From positions 1 to 43,829 of the IMG/VR virus record IMGVR_UViG_3300024346_000138: DNA of 43,829 bases; one strand, written 5' to 3'. Below are positions 31,001 through 39,282 of this stretch, piece after piece. Numbering within the stretch: the stretch's first letter is position 1; every line of letters begins with the position of its first letter. The notes beneath the pieces were generated by a model that was not told where the DNA came from, searched no databases, and was given only the letters and a program-made list of their open reading frames with translations. Source of the DNA: a virus. The translations under genes and the position numbers were made by a program.

Positions 31001-33766
31001 TGGTACACCTAACTCATGTGGCTTAGGTAAAATAGCATTTTCTTTAATACCTGTTCCAATTGCAACTCTGTCAGCAATATTTCTTGCTAGGCGCTTTGTT
31101 TCAGTAGCTACAGGAGTAGTTTCTGCGTAAGGCCACGTAACATCTTGTGTTGTTGTATTGCCTGTAGTTGGAGTAACTGCTGAACCTATTACAACATCTC
31201 CTACAATTGCTTCAATTCTTTTAATTGCTTGGTAACTGTAGCTGATATCTTTTTTGTCTGTTAATGTACTATTAATAGTTGTTCTTGGCTGTACATTAGT
31301 AGAACGAAGTTCGTCTCCTATAATACAGCATTCTGCTGGAACAACAATTGGAAGTACTTCGTAGTACTTTCCGGTTGACACTTTAATTAATGTATTTCTA
31401 ATTAATCTTTCAGGTATATTAGTAGCAACACCTGCTGTTATTGCATCTGTAATAATCTTTGCTAGACCTTGAATGTCTGCATAAACACTTTCTGTTCTTA
31501 GTAATTCATTAGTAAACTGTACTGATACTCTAGTACTATTATCACCATTTGTTGTTTGATAGTTAACTGCTGGTGCTGTTTGATCTAATATATTTTCAAT
31601 TAAAGTAATGCCGTAATTTATAGAAGCATTAGTTTCAGCTTTTTGTGTTAAGTATGGTGATCCTACTGTATCATTTACATAAGATAATGCTGCTTCTCTA
31701 GAACGTACATTACCGCCGTGTGTAATATCCCAAATTAGAGCATCAACGATTAGACCCATATCTCTTTCACATTTTTCTGTCTTGTAATCAAATGCTGTAG
31801 TAAATGGTGCAAGGTTATTTGTTATTTGGTACTGTGTCCATTCAACAATTTCTCTTTGTATAAATCTTCTGTTAAGTTCTAATAACTGTGCTGCATCTGG
31901 ATTTCTAGCACCTTGCTCAACTTGCTGTGCTGCATACTTAATTGTTTTATAAGGTTTATCAATTGTTGTACCATAAATTGGAGCAGGTAAATCTAAACCG
32001 TGTTCTGCAACATAATAAACATCAGCAGTAGAACCAATAAATGCCCATTCCGGAATACCAGTTGAACTTACTGTTAATACTTGTCCGTCTCTACCTACTG
32101 GTAGTCTAGTTGGTGCTGAACCACTATAATAAACTAGGTCGCCTTTGGTTGTAAGTACACTAGACTCTGAACCAATTGCTAATGCACTCCAAAACTGTCC
32201 GCTATCTGCTAAGTCTGGGCGTGATCCTTCAGCACCTGAGCTTAGTGAACTATAATCGTCGCCTTCTGAAATATGTCCTAATATACATACATATGAATTG
32301 TCGCCATAACGTACAACATCACCTTCGTAATACTGTGCATCATCTCTCCACTCACCTCTCCACTCAAAACCGTAGTTTAATCTTGTCCAATAAACTTCGT
32401 TAGGTGGTATTTGGTTTTGGTGATCTGCAATACAACGATATGTATAGCCGCCGTGTCTTACAACGTTACCTACTTGATATTCGTATTGTGACGAATCTGC
32501 TCCCCAGTCGCCGATGAATTTAAATCCTTCAGTAAATAGGTCCCAGCTTGCTGGAACAACAGTTGGTCGATCATTTTCGTTATCTGTTTTACTAATATAC
32601 TGGTTACCACCGTAGCGTACAATGTCGCCTGGTTGGTAAACACCATTATATGCCCATTCATTTTCAAATTGGAAGCCTTCTACAAACTTTTCCCAGTTTG
32701 CACTATCGTCTGTAAATGCAGCAGCACTTGTATGATAGCTAGTTGCAATCCATAAGCTCGCACCGTACTTTACAACATCATTAACAAGATATTTTCTACC
32801 TGTAAGCCATTCATTTTGATAGCGGATACTTTGATTAAATGCGTCCCACTTTATTAAGTCATTTTCTAAACCTAAGCCTGTGCCAATTCCTGTAGACTGG
32901 TGCGGATCGATACAAACAAAACTTGCACTACCGTACTTAACAAAATCACTTAAACGGTAATGGAAATCTTCGTGCCATTCGCCCTTCCAATCTAATCCAT
33001 CAGCAAATACATTCCAATTGGCTAAATCTGTTTCTAAACCTAAGCTAATAATTTCTGCACTTGCATTGCTGCTCATGCCAGCATGTTGATAGCAGAAATA
33101 ATGAAGTGTGTCTGGAGCGTCATCTGGAACAGTAATACGCATTTCTCTAGTAGTAGCAGCAGCAAATCCTGCATCGTATGCTGCGGCATCAACTACTTCG
33201 ACAGCATCTAGGAAATATGTTACACCGTCAGTATATATTGCTCCGCTGTTGTGTGTTCCGTCTTTAGTAGTACTAATAACCATTGGATGTCTAGCAACGC
33301 CGGCACCAGCGAATAAGTTAGTAGCACTATTTTGCTGCCATATATATGTGTTGCCTCTTACCATTTGAATGTCTGGAGCCGCAACGCCGTCTATATAAAA
33401 TACGCCGTTACTTACATTAGGGTCGTCTGCTACTGTGATTACATATGTTTCGGAGTCGGACTGTGTGGTAGAAGTATGAATGGCATCACAAATATATAAC
33501 CTTGCACCGTACTTTACAATATCATTGTACACATATGATGTGCCGTTAGCCCAGTCACCCTTCCAAGTTTGACCATCACTAACTAAATTCCACTTTGTCG
33601 GAACTACATCTAAATCTGTAAAAAAGTTAGCATCACTGCTATGTCCTTCTACACATATATACGCTTTCCCACCAAAAGCAATTACGTCATCCTTGTAGTA
33701 AACAGTGCCTGTGGTCCAGTCACCTTTCCATACAAAGCGTATTCTACCTAACTTAAATTCTGCCAT
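25043..33766 (-). CDS. Giant fibre/baseplate protein, 2907 residues, multi-domain
   Basis: In order: seven Trp-rich modules of the form W-x(6-9)-Y-x(3)-D-x-V-x-x-G-x-x-Y (about 12-500), like CBM5/12 repeats. A cupredoxin-like domain is inserted after the second (about 100-245; His160, Cys225, His228, Met231 with C-x2-H-x2-M spacing). Then a 'DVYYVAEHGLDLPAP...KPYKTIKYA' beta-helix entry and 'CCIIGDELRST', six helical repeats with K/I-C-x-R/Q-D (about 670-1800), a beta-helix block 'LDPGWGPDDKRVWI...GALHNGGNDS' (about 1870-1990), Asp-box-like 'YSLDGVSW' blades (about 2280-2540), and a C-terminus 'DQDGNFRVGDLFSIEQATG...VPTQRAVKAYIEAQ'. It is a host-surface binding virion protein of the type in marine T4-like phages. 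A late box lies at 33790-33797 with TGGAG before the ATG. Confidence 0.85.
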   Translation of the reverse strand: MAEFKLGRIRFVWKGDWTTGTVYYKDDVIAFGGKAYICVEGHSSDANFFTDLDVVPTKWNLVSDGQTWKGDWANGTSYVYNDIVKYGARLYICDAIHTSTTQSDSETYVITVADDPNVSNGVFYIDGVAAPDIQMVRGNTYIWQQNSATNLFAGAGVARHPMVISTTKDGTHNSGAIYTDGVTYFLDAVEVVDAAAYDAGFAAATTREMRITVPDDAPDTLHYFCYQHAGMSSNASAEIISLGLETDLANWNVFADGLDWKGEWHEDFHYRLSDFVKYGSASFVCIDPHQSTGIGTGLGLENDLIKWDAFNQSIRYQNEWLTGRKYLVNDVVKYGASLWIATSYHTSAAAFTDDSANWEKFVEGFQFENEWAYNGVYQPGDIVRYGGNQYISKTDNENDRPTVVPASWDLFTEGFKFIGDWGADSSQYEYQVGNVVRHGGYTYRCIADHQNQIPPNEVYWTRLNYGFEWRGEWRDDAQYYEGDVVRYGDNSYVCILGHISEGDDYSSLSSGAEGSRPDLADSGQFWSALAIGSESSVLTTKGDLVYYSGSAPTRLPVGRDGQVLTVSSTGIPEWAFIGSTADVYYVAEHGLDLPAPIYGTTIDKPYKTIKYAAQQVEQGARNPDAAQLLELNRRFIQREIVEWTQYQITNNLAPFTTAFDYKTEKCERDMGLIVDALIWDITHGGNVRSREAALSYVNDTVGSPYLTQKAETNASINYGITLIENILDQTAPAVNYQTTNGDNSTRVSVQFTNELLRTESVYADIQGLAKIITDAITAGVATNIPERLIRNTLIKVSTGKYYEVLPIVVPAECCIIGDELRSTNVQPRTTINSTLTDKKDISYSYQAIKRIEAIVGDVVIGSAVTPTTGNTTTQDVTWPYAETTPVATETKRLARNIADRVAIGTGIKENAILPKPHELGVPEYGYAIELNASNKEFIQEEIIAYIADQYPNLEYGKTKCKQDVGFIIDAVAYDLVYGGNWQTYNATKSYYDGSGNVNKITGLITNGDFATTTDWTITNGAFAITGNELVAAGGTAGTALQTVYTTPGQEYTVNVSVTHTADGASVFARNPNSDTALATAIDLTSTSSVSYTFTATALQTEIVFETDAAGIVDIDDVSIDTPQKLATIASYGYLRDLLQTVGRDITVTPTYQTGVTQISGKPGNATVSNAIAALFNNTVIPAVTNGISAASITYPSVAGASVGLQSDSTNLVAALPVIQEKTIDFINANFGSFKYNSAKCRRDLTNIITDTAYDIALGTNYNATFNGIAYQRPNNAYNLQNQRVETVGAIRNARDQYRVLLGSGNDLTRLNTAYNEIVDIIQNGSLGTAMPGDGTVNALVLPSPSGVDQNKVDAKDNLQANIAFMKDDVIAYIAQNYGSLVYDSTKCARDVEYIVNAASYDILYGGNQATSRICESYFVNGTIQVDGQTTETAAAYNHLASIMSDIVQETSVTAQTGNTTLQTTLGTPASATEGSAVQALVETVSDVIDGTTTLSAVLGAVSYPSVTWADAEFTTAKTTIDNSRSDVILNVIQFITNTYNDFKYDHAKCSRDLGLIIDAARYDWMLGTNYASVNAGLSYLRRTSNKVTGPQKTATIAANQFALGLAVAEISEATAITGINETWDLVQDTIWAGSNEGGNRQTDDIEVYNAVRQLEVNKEFIVDEAIAYVNDYFRSTVTDTTVTIGGASGGVDLYTLTVADTGWLKVGMEIAFENPNNILTNTNFFLNNKFYVADVFSATEFAVSNTVGGVYVQVDGTNNQFIVKTAYTYNRAICARDIKEYINAMKWDLVWGQEWKRTYTNDVVVYRPAAYKTRLAARYYVNAMIGSQEEDFYYLRNGTGLRLQTMQGLNGDLGASNIYGTRRPTAGAYASLDPGWGPDDKRVWITARSPYVQNCTTFGFGATGQRIDGALHNGGNDSIVSNDFTQVISDGIGAHILNNGRAELVSVFTYYSHMGYLAESGGRVRATNGNNSYGKFGSVAEGVDPEETATSAVVDNLTQYNATVGLVNTDANQILNIEFTHAGNDYTEAELEIFGGGANEVVITDEFRDLGVFEGRIIPSETEGVTTGGAGYTTVSNVAQSGSLTGIFISATDGNLSSAYPGTRIQLVGGAGNGQYAIIQTYDAGTKEVTVTEWNHVVPGTPIVAPNATTTYQIEPAVAFSAPTNTATQATITSNTYTDATYVTTSAQYTNVVTLTESDGLGATFDVTRNGEKYYVTLNQGGAGYGRLNHCEIPGTSLGGATPLNDLVITITTVDVNGAVVDFDFSGYGQKGVFVAIPDANIGGAYSVDGVTWVSNSLPDAGASNSWDNITSGLIDDGSSTFKQSVAIAISEGGPAAYSLDGVAWTSVTLPGTFATAGASMVAFGQVAESLGRFIAISGNDTDVVYSDNGGVTWSTTGTVLTGTNYSALANGAGKFVALRSGTTDTMYSADGLVWSAGTGLPSAPWIDISWGNGRFIAIATDGTAAYSLDGVSWTQQDLPTGTYSKIAYGQGMFAVTSNSNELTYSEYGLTWATEGGAGFNFSAGGAIAFGNPDKTPKFVAIGSGITADVMNVRLGVQARGRASTANEQVFAIRLEEPGSNYTSTPTITVTDPNNTEDVNIQVRVGTGLLANPTFANRGTGFITATSDVNENASNGSADFFQSGAFVAVKRLSSRPVAGSNIEFTSLPGRVFKLVNTVSFRGTNEGSFTGFLQVSPTLEIDEAPTEGTELELRIRFSQVRLTGHDFLDIGTGNFADSNYPNEVNGPPVNLPDQNKETTDSAGGRVFFTATDQDGNFRVGDLFSIEQATGVATLDAEAFNIAGLQELSLGTVTLGGNSASITEFSTDPFFTANSDSVVPTQRAVKAYIEAQIGGGGASLNVNSVTAGDIFINTNQITTVSGELININANVNFTKSVTGIPLALNYMLR
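28380..31800 (-). repeat. Six diverged repeats around a Cys-Arg/Gln-Asp motif in the giant fibre
   Basis: Within the 2907-residue protein, six segments share Y-x-x-x-[KI]-C-x-[RQ]-D-x-x-x-I-x-[ND]-A-x-x-[YW]-D-x-x-x-G. Examples are 'EKCERDMGLIVDALIWDITHG', 'AKCRRDLTNIITDTAYDIALG' and 'AKCSRDLGLIIDAARYDWMLG'. Spacing is roughly 150-250 residues. Most copies are followed by a Tyr- or Arg-rich helix. The 1823-residue paralogue has only one degenerate counterpart without the Cys. Confidence 0.75.
32265..33730 (-). repeat. Seven Trp-rich carbohydrate-binding-like modules (2907-residue fibre)
   Basis: Each module contains a [GN]-[DE]-W start, a Tyr, D-[IVF]-V, then [YF]-G and an aromatic strand, e.g. 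'KGDWANGTSYVYNDIVKYG', 'NEWLTGRKYLVNDVVKYG', 'GEWRDDAQYYEGDVVRYG'. Similar to CBM5/12 chitin-binding modules by motif. A cupredoxin-like domain splits the array after the second module. Confidence 0.75.
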
Positions 33767-33789
33767 TTGTTCTTAACTCCAGTTATATA

Positions 33790-33797
33790 TATTTATC
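33790..33797 (-). promoter_or_regulatory. Late promoter box for the 2907-residue fibre gene
   Basis: The minus strand reads GATAAATA, then TATAT, then A at 33784, followed by a leader with TGGAGTTAAG before the ATG at 33766. It probably also serves the downstream fibre cassette to 20373, because no other late box or terminator is visible between those genes. Confidence 0.65.
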
Positions 33798-33799
33798 CA

Positions 33800-36700
33800 T
33801 TACTGCGTGGTGTCGTTAAATGTTTTTAACACTAGCATTTGACTTAAAAATGTTCCTTGGACCCTAGGTAAATTACCAAATGCATCTACACCTGAGAAGT
33901 CTACCGGAACATTTATTTGTAATGTTTCATCGTTATTCATATTAAATTCGTTTGCTTCGCCGCCAATAATAACTTGACCAGCAACTAATCTATTTGTTTC
34001 AAGATCCTCGCCACCTACAGATAATCTGTCTGCGAGGAATGTTGCAATTGCACGTTGTGTTGGAACAACGTTATTACTATCTTCTGACATAGTCGGGTCA
34101 GTAGAAAAATCTCTAACTGCTGCGCCCGAACCACCTAGTCTAACTCCGCCTAGTGATAGTTCTGAAAGCCCGTCTAAGTCAAAAAACTCAGCACTAATAG
34201 TAACAATACCTGTACTCTGTTGCACACTAAATAATTCACCAGTTCTAAAGTTACCGTCTTGGTCTGTACTTGTATAAAATACTCTACCGCCGTTTGTTTC
34301 ATATACTTCATTTTCAGGTGCTGCAACAAAATAATTTCCGTCTGCATATAGTTCTGGATAATTTGATTGAATGAAGTTTCCTGTACCAATATCTAGGAAA
34401 TCGTGCCCAGTAATTCGTGCTTGACTGTATAGTGATCTTAATTCAACACCTGTAGCGTGAGCAAGATTGTCTTCATTATCTATAGATGGTGAAATTTGCA
34501 TTTGAACTAATCTAGTTGCATTACCAGTTCCGTCATCTCCTAAGTCTGTTATCTTAACACCGTTAAATAATTTTAAATCATTAGGATCTTCAGTAAGAGG
34601 ATCAAGAATAGTATTAATTCTTATTTGAACACCTGGACCTGGAACTGTATCAACACCAGCAAGTGTTATTGTATTAGCTTCTGGTATAATATCAGCATAA
34701 CCGTCACCAGTTAAAGTAACTACTGTAGAATTTGATCTGTATCCCGAACCTCTACTCTTAAAGCTAGGTTGAGCTATTGTTCCATTACCTATTCTTTTTT
34801 CTAGTTCGACCTCTGTTACAAACTGTGTGTCTGTTACAGTAATTGTCATATTATCAGGATTAGGTGAATATCCACTACCCGGATCCCATATCTTTACACG
34901 TTGGAATATTCCAGTAAAAGTATCTGATCTAAGTTTTGCTCGCTTACCTGTTTTAATATTTGCAACTCCGCCTAATGTTACACCGTCAGCTAGTAACACC
35001 CATTTTGGATCACCGTCAAGTGACGCAAATGATAACGTTTTCCACGACTGAGACGATGCTAAATTATTTTGTCTCCATACCAGCCCATCTTCAGTAGTAG
35101 CATTTAAACTTGTTGGAGTTCCGCCATCAGTACTGATTACCATAAACACACCTTGAGCATATTTACAATCTACATATGATAAACTAGATCCGCCATTTTG
35201 CGGAACATTTTCACCTTGAATAAAAGTTTCGCCTTTATCAACACTATACATAACTGATCCGTCTGATCTAATTATTATAAATCTATTATCTCCGTAAACT
35301 AAACTTACAATAGTCGGTGCACCGCCTAGTGGTAAAGCAGTACGTGATGTCCAAGTGTTCCCGTTATTATCTGAAGTTATAACAGCACCTGATTCAGCGA
35401 TACAAACATATCTTCCTTGACCATATGCAACTTTAGTGTAAGTGTCTGCTGCTACTGTAGAACTTGAACTCCATGTTAAACCGTCAGTACTGTATGCAAA
35501 TTCTGTTGCTCCGTTTGCAACTACCACAAATCCTGTTGGACTTGCTGCTGCATCTGACCAGTCTTCTGTTGCTGGTAATGCTCTTGTAGTCCAGTTTTCG
35601 CCTGTATAAGAAAAGTTATATTGATTAGTTCCTGATGCTATTGCTATAAATCTATTTTTGTTAGCAAGTACTTTAATCCAAGTTGCTGTTATATCAAGAT
35701 TAGATTCTTGCCAAGTAGTACCAGTATCACTGTATACAACAAAGTTTGGATCTGCTAATGCTACAAATCTTCCGCCTCTACCTGTACCTGATGATTTAAT
35801 AGTAGCAATACTATTTGTACTATCATCTGATGTAGTTAATACATCAATTATAAGATCATTGTCAGGAGTTGCACCTCCTAGTAAATCACCTCTGATAGTT
35901 AATCTATCATTCTCAGCATATCCAGCACCAGCATTGTTTATAGATACAAAGTAGTCACTACCTCTTCTTGAAACATTAAATATTGCTTCAATTTGAGGTA
36001 ATCCAAATGTTTCGCCAGTTCCTAAGCCGCCTGTTAACCCTCCGTAAGTATTTGTTATTCCACCAAAGTCAACGTCAATAAATGTTCTTTCTGCTGGTAA
36101 ATTTTGTACAGTAGAAGTAAACCCTGGATGACTAACTGCCATTCTCGGTTCTATTCTATATCTAGCAGTTGAATCAAATGCTGCTACTAGAGGTGTACCA
36201 GGAATTAAATGATCCCATCCTGGCTGATCGTCAGATTCTCTTGATACAGTAACTTGTCTAGTTACTGCACTGTATCCAGATATATAACCGTATTGTCCGT
36301 ATCCAGTGCCTTGAATAACTAGTATTCTCATGCCTGCAACATCTTCATAAAATTGTGTTGCATCACTTGTACTTAATTTTAAGTATTGGCTTGCATCTAA
36401 AGTTTCTTGGGCGTTACCTTGTCTTACTAGATAATTTGTACCGCCTTCGCTTCCTGATCCTTTAGTGTTTATAAGTCTAACATTATATAATGAGCCATCT
36501 CTAAAGTCATCAAATTCTACATTAACGCCAGCGCCAGCACCTGTAATTGTAGCCGATGCTGATTTATAGTTCTCGCCACAATGCTCGTATTCAAACAATG
36601 CTATACTATCTACTGTTCCACCGGAATCAGCAGTGTCTACAAAAGCTTGATTATTTCTATTCCATATTGTTGCTGTATCAGGTATTTCTGTTGGATCGTT

Positions 36701-39271
36701 TCCGTCTGCAATTGACCCGTAATCACCATAAGAGTTGTTGCCGTTTGTAGCACGTATAATTCCGCCGTCTTCAGCAAAATATCCTACAGCACAATAATAT
36801 GTAAACACAGAAACAAGTTCTGCTCTGCCCCCATTGGTTATCCAAGCGCCTATCCCGTCACTTAGTACTTGGGTAAAATCGTTTGATGTCATAGACTTGT
36901 TGCCGCCGTTATGTAGGCTGCCGTCTACTTTTTTACCTACACAAGAACTGCCAATATTTGTTACGCCTTGGATATAAGGTGATCTATTATTAATCCATAC
37001 ACGACTATCATCTGGTCCCCAACCTGGATCTAATGCAACAAATGCACCACCTGTTGGACGTTGGTATAAGTCAAATACACCTGGAGGATTAAGCGTTCCG
37101 ACCAATCCTTTTAATGTACATTGTCTAATTCCTGTAGTATCTCTTACCCAAAATAGATCATCGTTTTGTGATCCGTTGGCAGCATTTATATATCGTCTCG
37201 ATGCAAGTAAAGTTGCATAGTTTCCGCTATATTTCAAATCTCTTGCAAGGCCTCTAAATATAGAATTTACATCTTCGTACACTGTGTCTTTGTCTACAGT
37301 AAACCCTTCTTGTAGTAAGAACGCATAAATTTGTCCACTAATAAAAATAATGTTTTGGCTAATATTTTCGCCACCATTAACAAAATTAGTGTCTGCGTTT
37401 AATGTATTAGATCCGGTCATTACTGGACTAATTTCTCCAGTAAACACGTTAAATTCTACATTATTTTTATAGTCTGTAAATAATTCAACACATCGTTGTG
37501 CTACGTCTTCCGAACCAAAAGGACCATTTAAAACTTGTGTTTCGGTATTACCTGTTAATGGTGTGATTGGAACATTTAATAATAAGTCAAGAATAAATGT
37601 TTCAGTAAATGTTAAATAATCTTGTACTTGGTTATAATTATCGTAGTAATCTTGTTTCCTAGGGTTTGCAACAATTGTAGTAGATCTTAATTCGTCTCCC
37701 ATTATTGCACAACCTGCTGGAACTGTTATTGGACCAATTTCTTCGTAATAGCCTGTTGCTATTGATATTTTTACTGGATTGCCAGCTATAAAATTATCTT
37801 CAACAAATTCGGATGCATACTTAACTGTTTTAAATGGGCGCAAAGGAGTTCTACCGTAACCTGGTCTGTTTATTCCTTCGTTACTAACATATATAACATC
37901 GCTATCAGTTAAAAAGTTTCTCCAAAATAAATCTAAATCAGTAGTAACAGATAATGCTTGTCCTACTTCGTCGCCTATTTTTAATCTAGTGTCTCCTACA
38001 GTACTACCGTCATCAGCACCTGTTCTACTTAAACCAAATGTTAATAAATCACCCTTGTCGTGAAGTCCGCCTGGCTGTCCTGCTTGTACAAGTATATCCC
38101 AATAATCGTAGCCGCTTCCGTTATCGCCTGGAAAGTTTTCAGCAGTTGCTTGGTGTTCAAAATTACAAAAGTATGCAGTACCTAGATGATATACTATTTC
38201 ACCAACTGCATAATATCCTGTAGTACTCCATGGACCAACAAACTTTTTACCTGGTATAATTAGTTCGTATATTTCTGGGTCTTGCCAAACCAACGTACTA
38301 TCGTCGCCGTCGTTAATATTAACATCTCTTAGAATTTGGTATAGATAGCCGCCTCGTACAACAATGTCACCTGTTTTGTAAGGAGATGTTATATCCCAGT
38401 CGCCTCTAAAATTATATGTTTTTGCAAGTACAATCCAATCTTGGGTACTGTCGCCACCTGATGTATAACCAGCTGTTACTCTGCTAGGGTCGCTATCAAT
38501 ATTGTTTGCAACTGCGTAGTACACATGTCCGCCATATCTAACAATATCACCTAAATTATATGCAGTTAAACTTGACCATTCACCGTCAAACTGTGTACCA
38601 GGAAATTCTAATGTAAACTTTGTATCATCAAGTTGCACAACACCCGAAGTATGAGTTTCTGTACAACGGAACACAGAAGCACCATATCTTACAATATCAT
38701 TTTTTCTATAAACGGTTTCAGTTATCCAAGAATTTCTATATTCGTCACCTACATGAAATTCTAACCAATCTGTTTGGTTGTCTTCTAAAGTAGCACTACC
38801 AATATGTGCTACTAGACATTTGTAAACATATCCGTTATACTTTACAAGAGCACCGTGTGCATATGTAGTATTAGGTGTCCAGTTAGAAACAAAACTAATG
38901 CTTTTAGTAAATACTTCCCAGTTTGCAATTTCAGTTGCAAAACTTTGCCCGTTATGTGCTTCAATACAAAGCCAAACAGTACCGCCATTTAAAACAAGAT
39001 CGCCCTTGTTATAATTTGTAGCAGTTACCCATTCGCCGATAAAACTTTTACTTACAGTCATTACGATCCATCTTGGATCTGGTTGCGGCGGAACACTATT
39101 AGGTATTGTAGCATTTAAGTCACTGCCAAAATCACCTGATGATGTGTGACCTTTAATACACACATACGATCTACCGTTTATCCTTGCAATATCGTCTCGT
39201 TTATAATCTGAACTTGGAGCCCAATCTCCCTTCCAGTTATACTTAAATCTATCAATTTTAAATTCTGCCAT
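33800..39271 (-). CDS. Giant fibre/baseplate protein, 1823 residues, paralogue of the 2907-residue one
   Basis: The start 'MAEFKIDRFKYNWKGDW' parallels 'MAEFKLGRIRFVWKGDW' of the neighbour. In order: seven Trp modules (about 12-375), 'VIYVSNEGINRPGYGRTPLRPFKTVKYASEF' (beta-helix entry), 'AGCAIMGDELRSTTI', one degenerate helical segment, 'LDPGWGPDDSRVWINNRSPYIQG' and 'SLHNGGNKSMTSNDFTQVLSDGIGAW' (beta-helix), Asp-box-like blades ('YSDTGTTW', 'YSTDGLTW', 'SDNNGNTW'), and the family C-terminus 'STDQDGNFRTGELFSVQQSTG...VPTQRAIATFLADRL'. It lacks the cupredoxin domain and the Cys repeat expansion. AAAGG precedes the ATG. It is probably a baseplate-proximal fibre. Confidence 0.85.
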   Translation of the reverse strand: MAEFKIDRFKYNWKGDWAPSSDYKRDDIARINGRSYVCIKGHTSSGDFGSDLNATIPNSVPPQPDPRWIVMTVSKSFIGEWVTATNYNKGDLVLNGGTVWLCIEAHNGQSFATEIANWEVFTKSISFVSNWTPNTTYAHGALVKYNGYVYKCLVAHIGSATLEDNQTDWLEFHVGDEYRNSWITETVYRKNDIVRYGASVFRCTETHTSGVVQLDDTKFTLEFPGTQFDGEWSSLTAYNLGDIVRYGGHVYYAVANNIDSDPSRVTAGYTSGGDSTQDWIVLAKTYNFRGDWDITSPYKTGDIVVRGGYLYQILRDVNINDGDDSTLVWQDPEIYELIIPGKKFVGPWSTTGYYAVGEIVYHLGTAYFCNFEHQATAENFPGDNGSGYDYWDILVQAGQPGGLHDKGDLLTFGLSRTGADDGSTVGDTRLKIGDEVGQALSVTTDLDLFWRNFLTDSDVIYVSNEGINRPGYGRTPLRPFKTVKYASEFVEDNFIAGNPVKISIATGYYEEIGPITVPAGCAIMGDELRSTTIVANPRKQDYYDNYNQVQDYLTFTETFILDLLLNVPITPLTGNTETQVLNGPFGSEDVAQRCVELFTDYKNNVEFNVFTGEISPVMTGSNTLNADTNFVNGGENISQNIIFISGQIYAFLLQEGFTVDKDTVYEDVNSIFRGLARDLKYSGNYATLLASRRYINAANGSQNDDLFWVRDTTGIRQCTLKGLVGTLNPPGVFDLYQRPTGGAFVALDPGWGPDDSRVWINNRSPYIQGVTNIGSSCVGKKVDGSLHNGGNKSMTSNDFTQVLSDGIGAWITNGGRAELVSVFTYYCAVGYFAEDGGIIRATNGNNSYGDYGSIADGNDPTEIPDTATIWNRNNQAFVDTADSGGTVDSIALFEYEHCGENYKSASATITGAGAGVNVEFDDFRDGSLYNVRLINTKGSGSEGGTNYLVRQGNAQETLDASQYLKLSTSDATQFYEDVAGMRILVIQGTGYGQYGYISGYSAVTRQVTVSRESDDQPGWDHLIPGTPLVAAFDSTARYRIEPRMAVSHPGFTSTVQNLPAERTFIDVDFGGITNTYGGLTGGLGTGETFGLPQIEAIFNVSRRGSDYFVSINNAGAGYAENDRLTIRGDLLGGATPDNDLIIDVLTTSDDSTNSIATIKSSGTGRGGRFVALADPNFVVYSDTGTTWQESNLDITATWIKVLANKNRFIAIASGTNQYNFSYTGENWTTRALPATEDWSDAAASPTGFVVVANGATEFAYSTDGLTWSSSSTVAADTYTKVAYGQGRYVCIAESGAVITSDNNGNTWTSRTALPLGGAPTIVSLVYGDNRFIIIRSDGSVMYSVDKGETFIQGENVPQNGGSSLSYVDCKYAQGVFMVISTDGGTPTSLNATTEDGLVWRQNNLASSQSWKTLSFASLDGDPKWVLLADGVTLGGVANIKTGKRAKLRSDTFTGIFQRVKIWDPGSGYSPNPDNMTITVTDTQFVTEVELEKRIGNGTIAQPSFKSRGSGYRSNSTVVTLTGDGYADIIPEANTITLAGVDTVPGPGVQIRINTILDPLTEDPNDLKLFNGVKITDLGDDGTGNATRLVQMQISPSIDNEDNLAHATGVELRSLYSQARITGHDFLDIGTGNFIQSNYPELYADGNYFVAAPENEVYETNGGRVFYTSTDQDGNFRTGELFSVQQSTGIVTISAEFFDLDGLSELSLGGVRLGGSGAAVRDFSTDPTMSEDSNNVVPTQRAIATFLADRLSVGGEDLETNRLVAGQVIIGGEANEFNMNNDETLQINVPVDFSGVDAFGNLPRVQGTFLSQMLVLKTFNDTTQ
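38140..39240 (-). repeat. Seven Trp-rich carbohydrate-binding-like modules (1823-residue fibre)
   Basis: Modules include 'KGDWAPSSDYKRDDIA', 'GEWVTATNYNKGDLVLNGG', 'SNWTPNTTYAHGALVKYNG', 'NSWITETVYRKNDIVRYG', 'GEWSSLTAYNLGDIVRYGG', 'GDWDITSPYKTGDIVVRGG' and 'GPWSTTGYYAVGEIVYHLG'. Same number and motif as in the 2907-residue paralogue, so the array predates their divergence. Confidence 0.75.
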
Positions 39272-39282
39272 TGGTCAAACCT

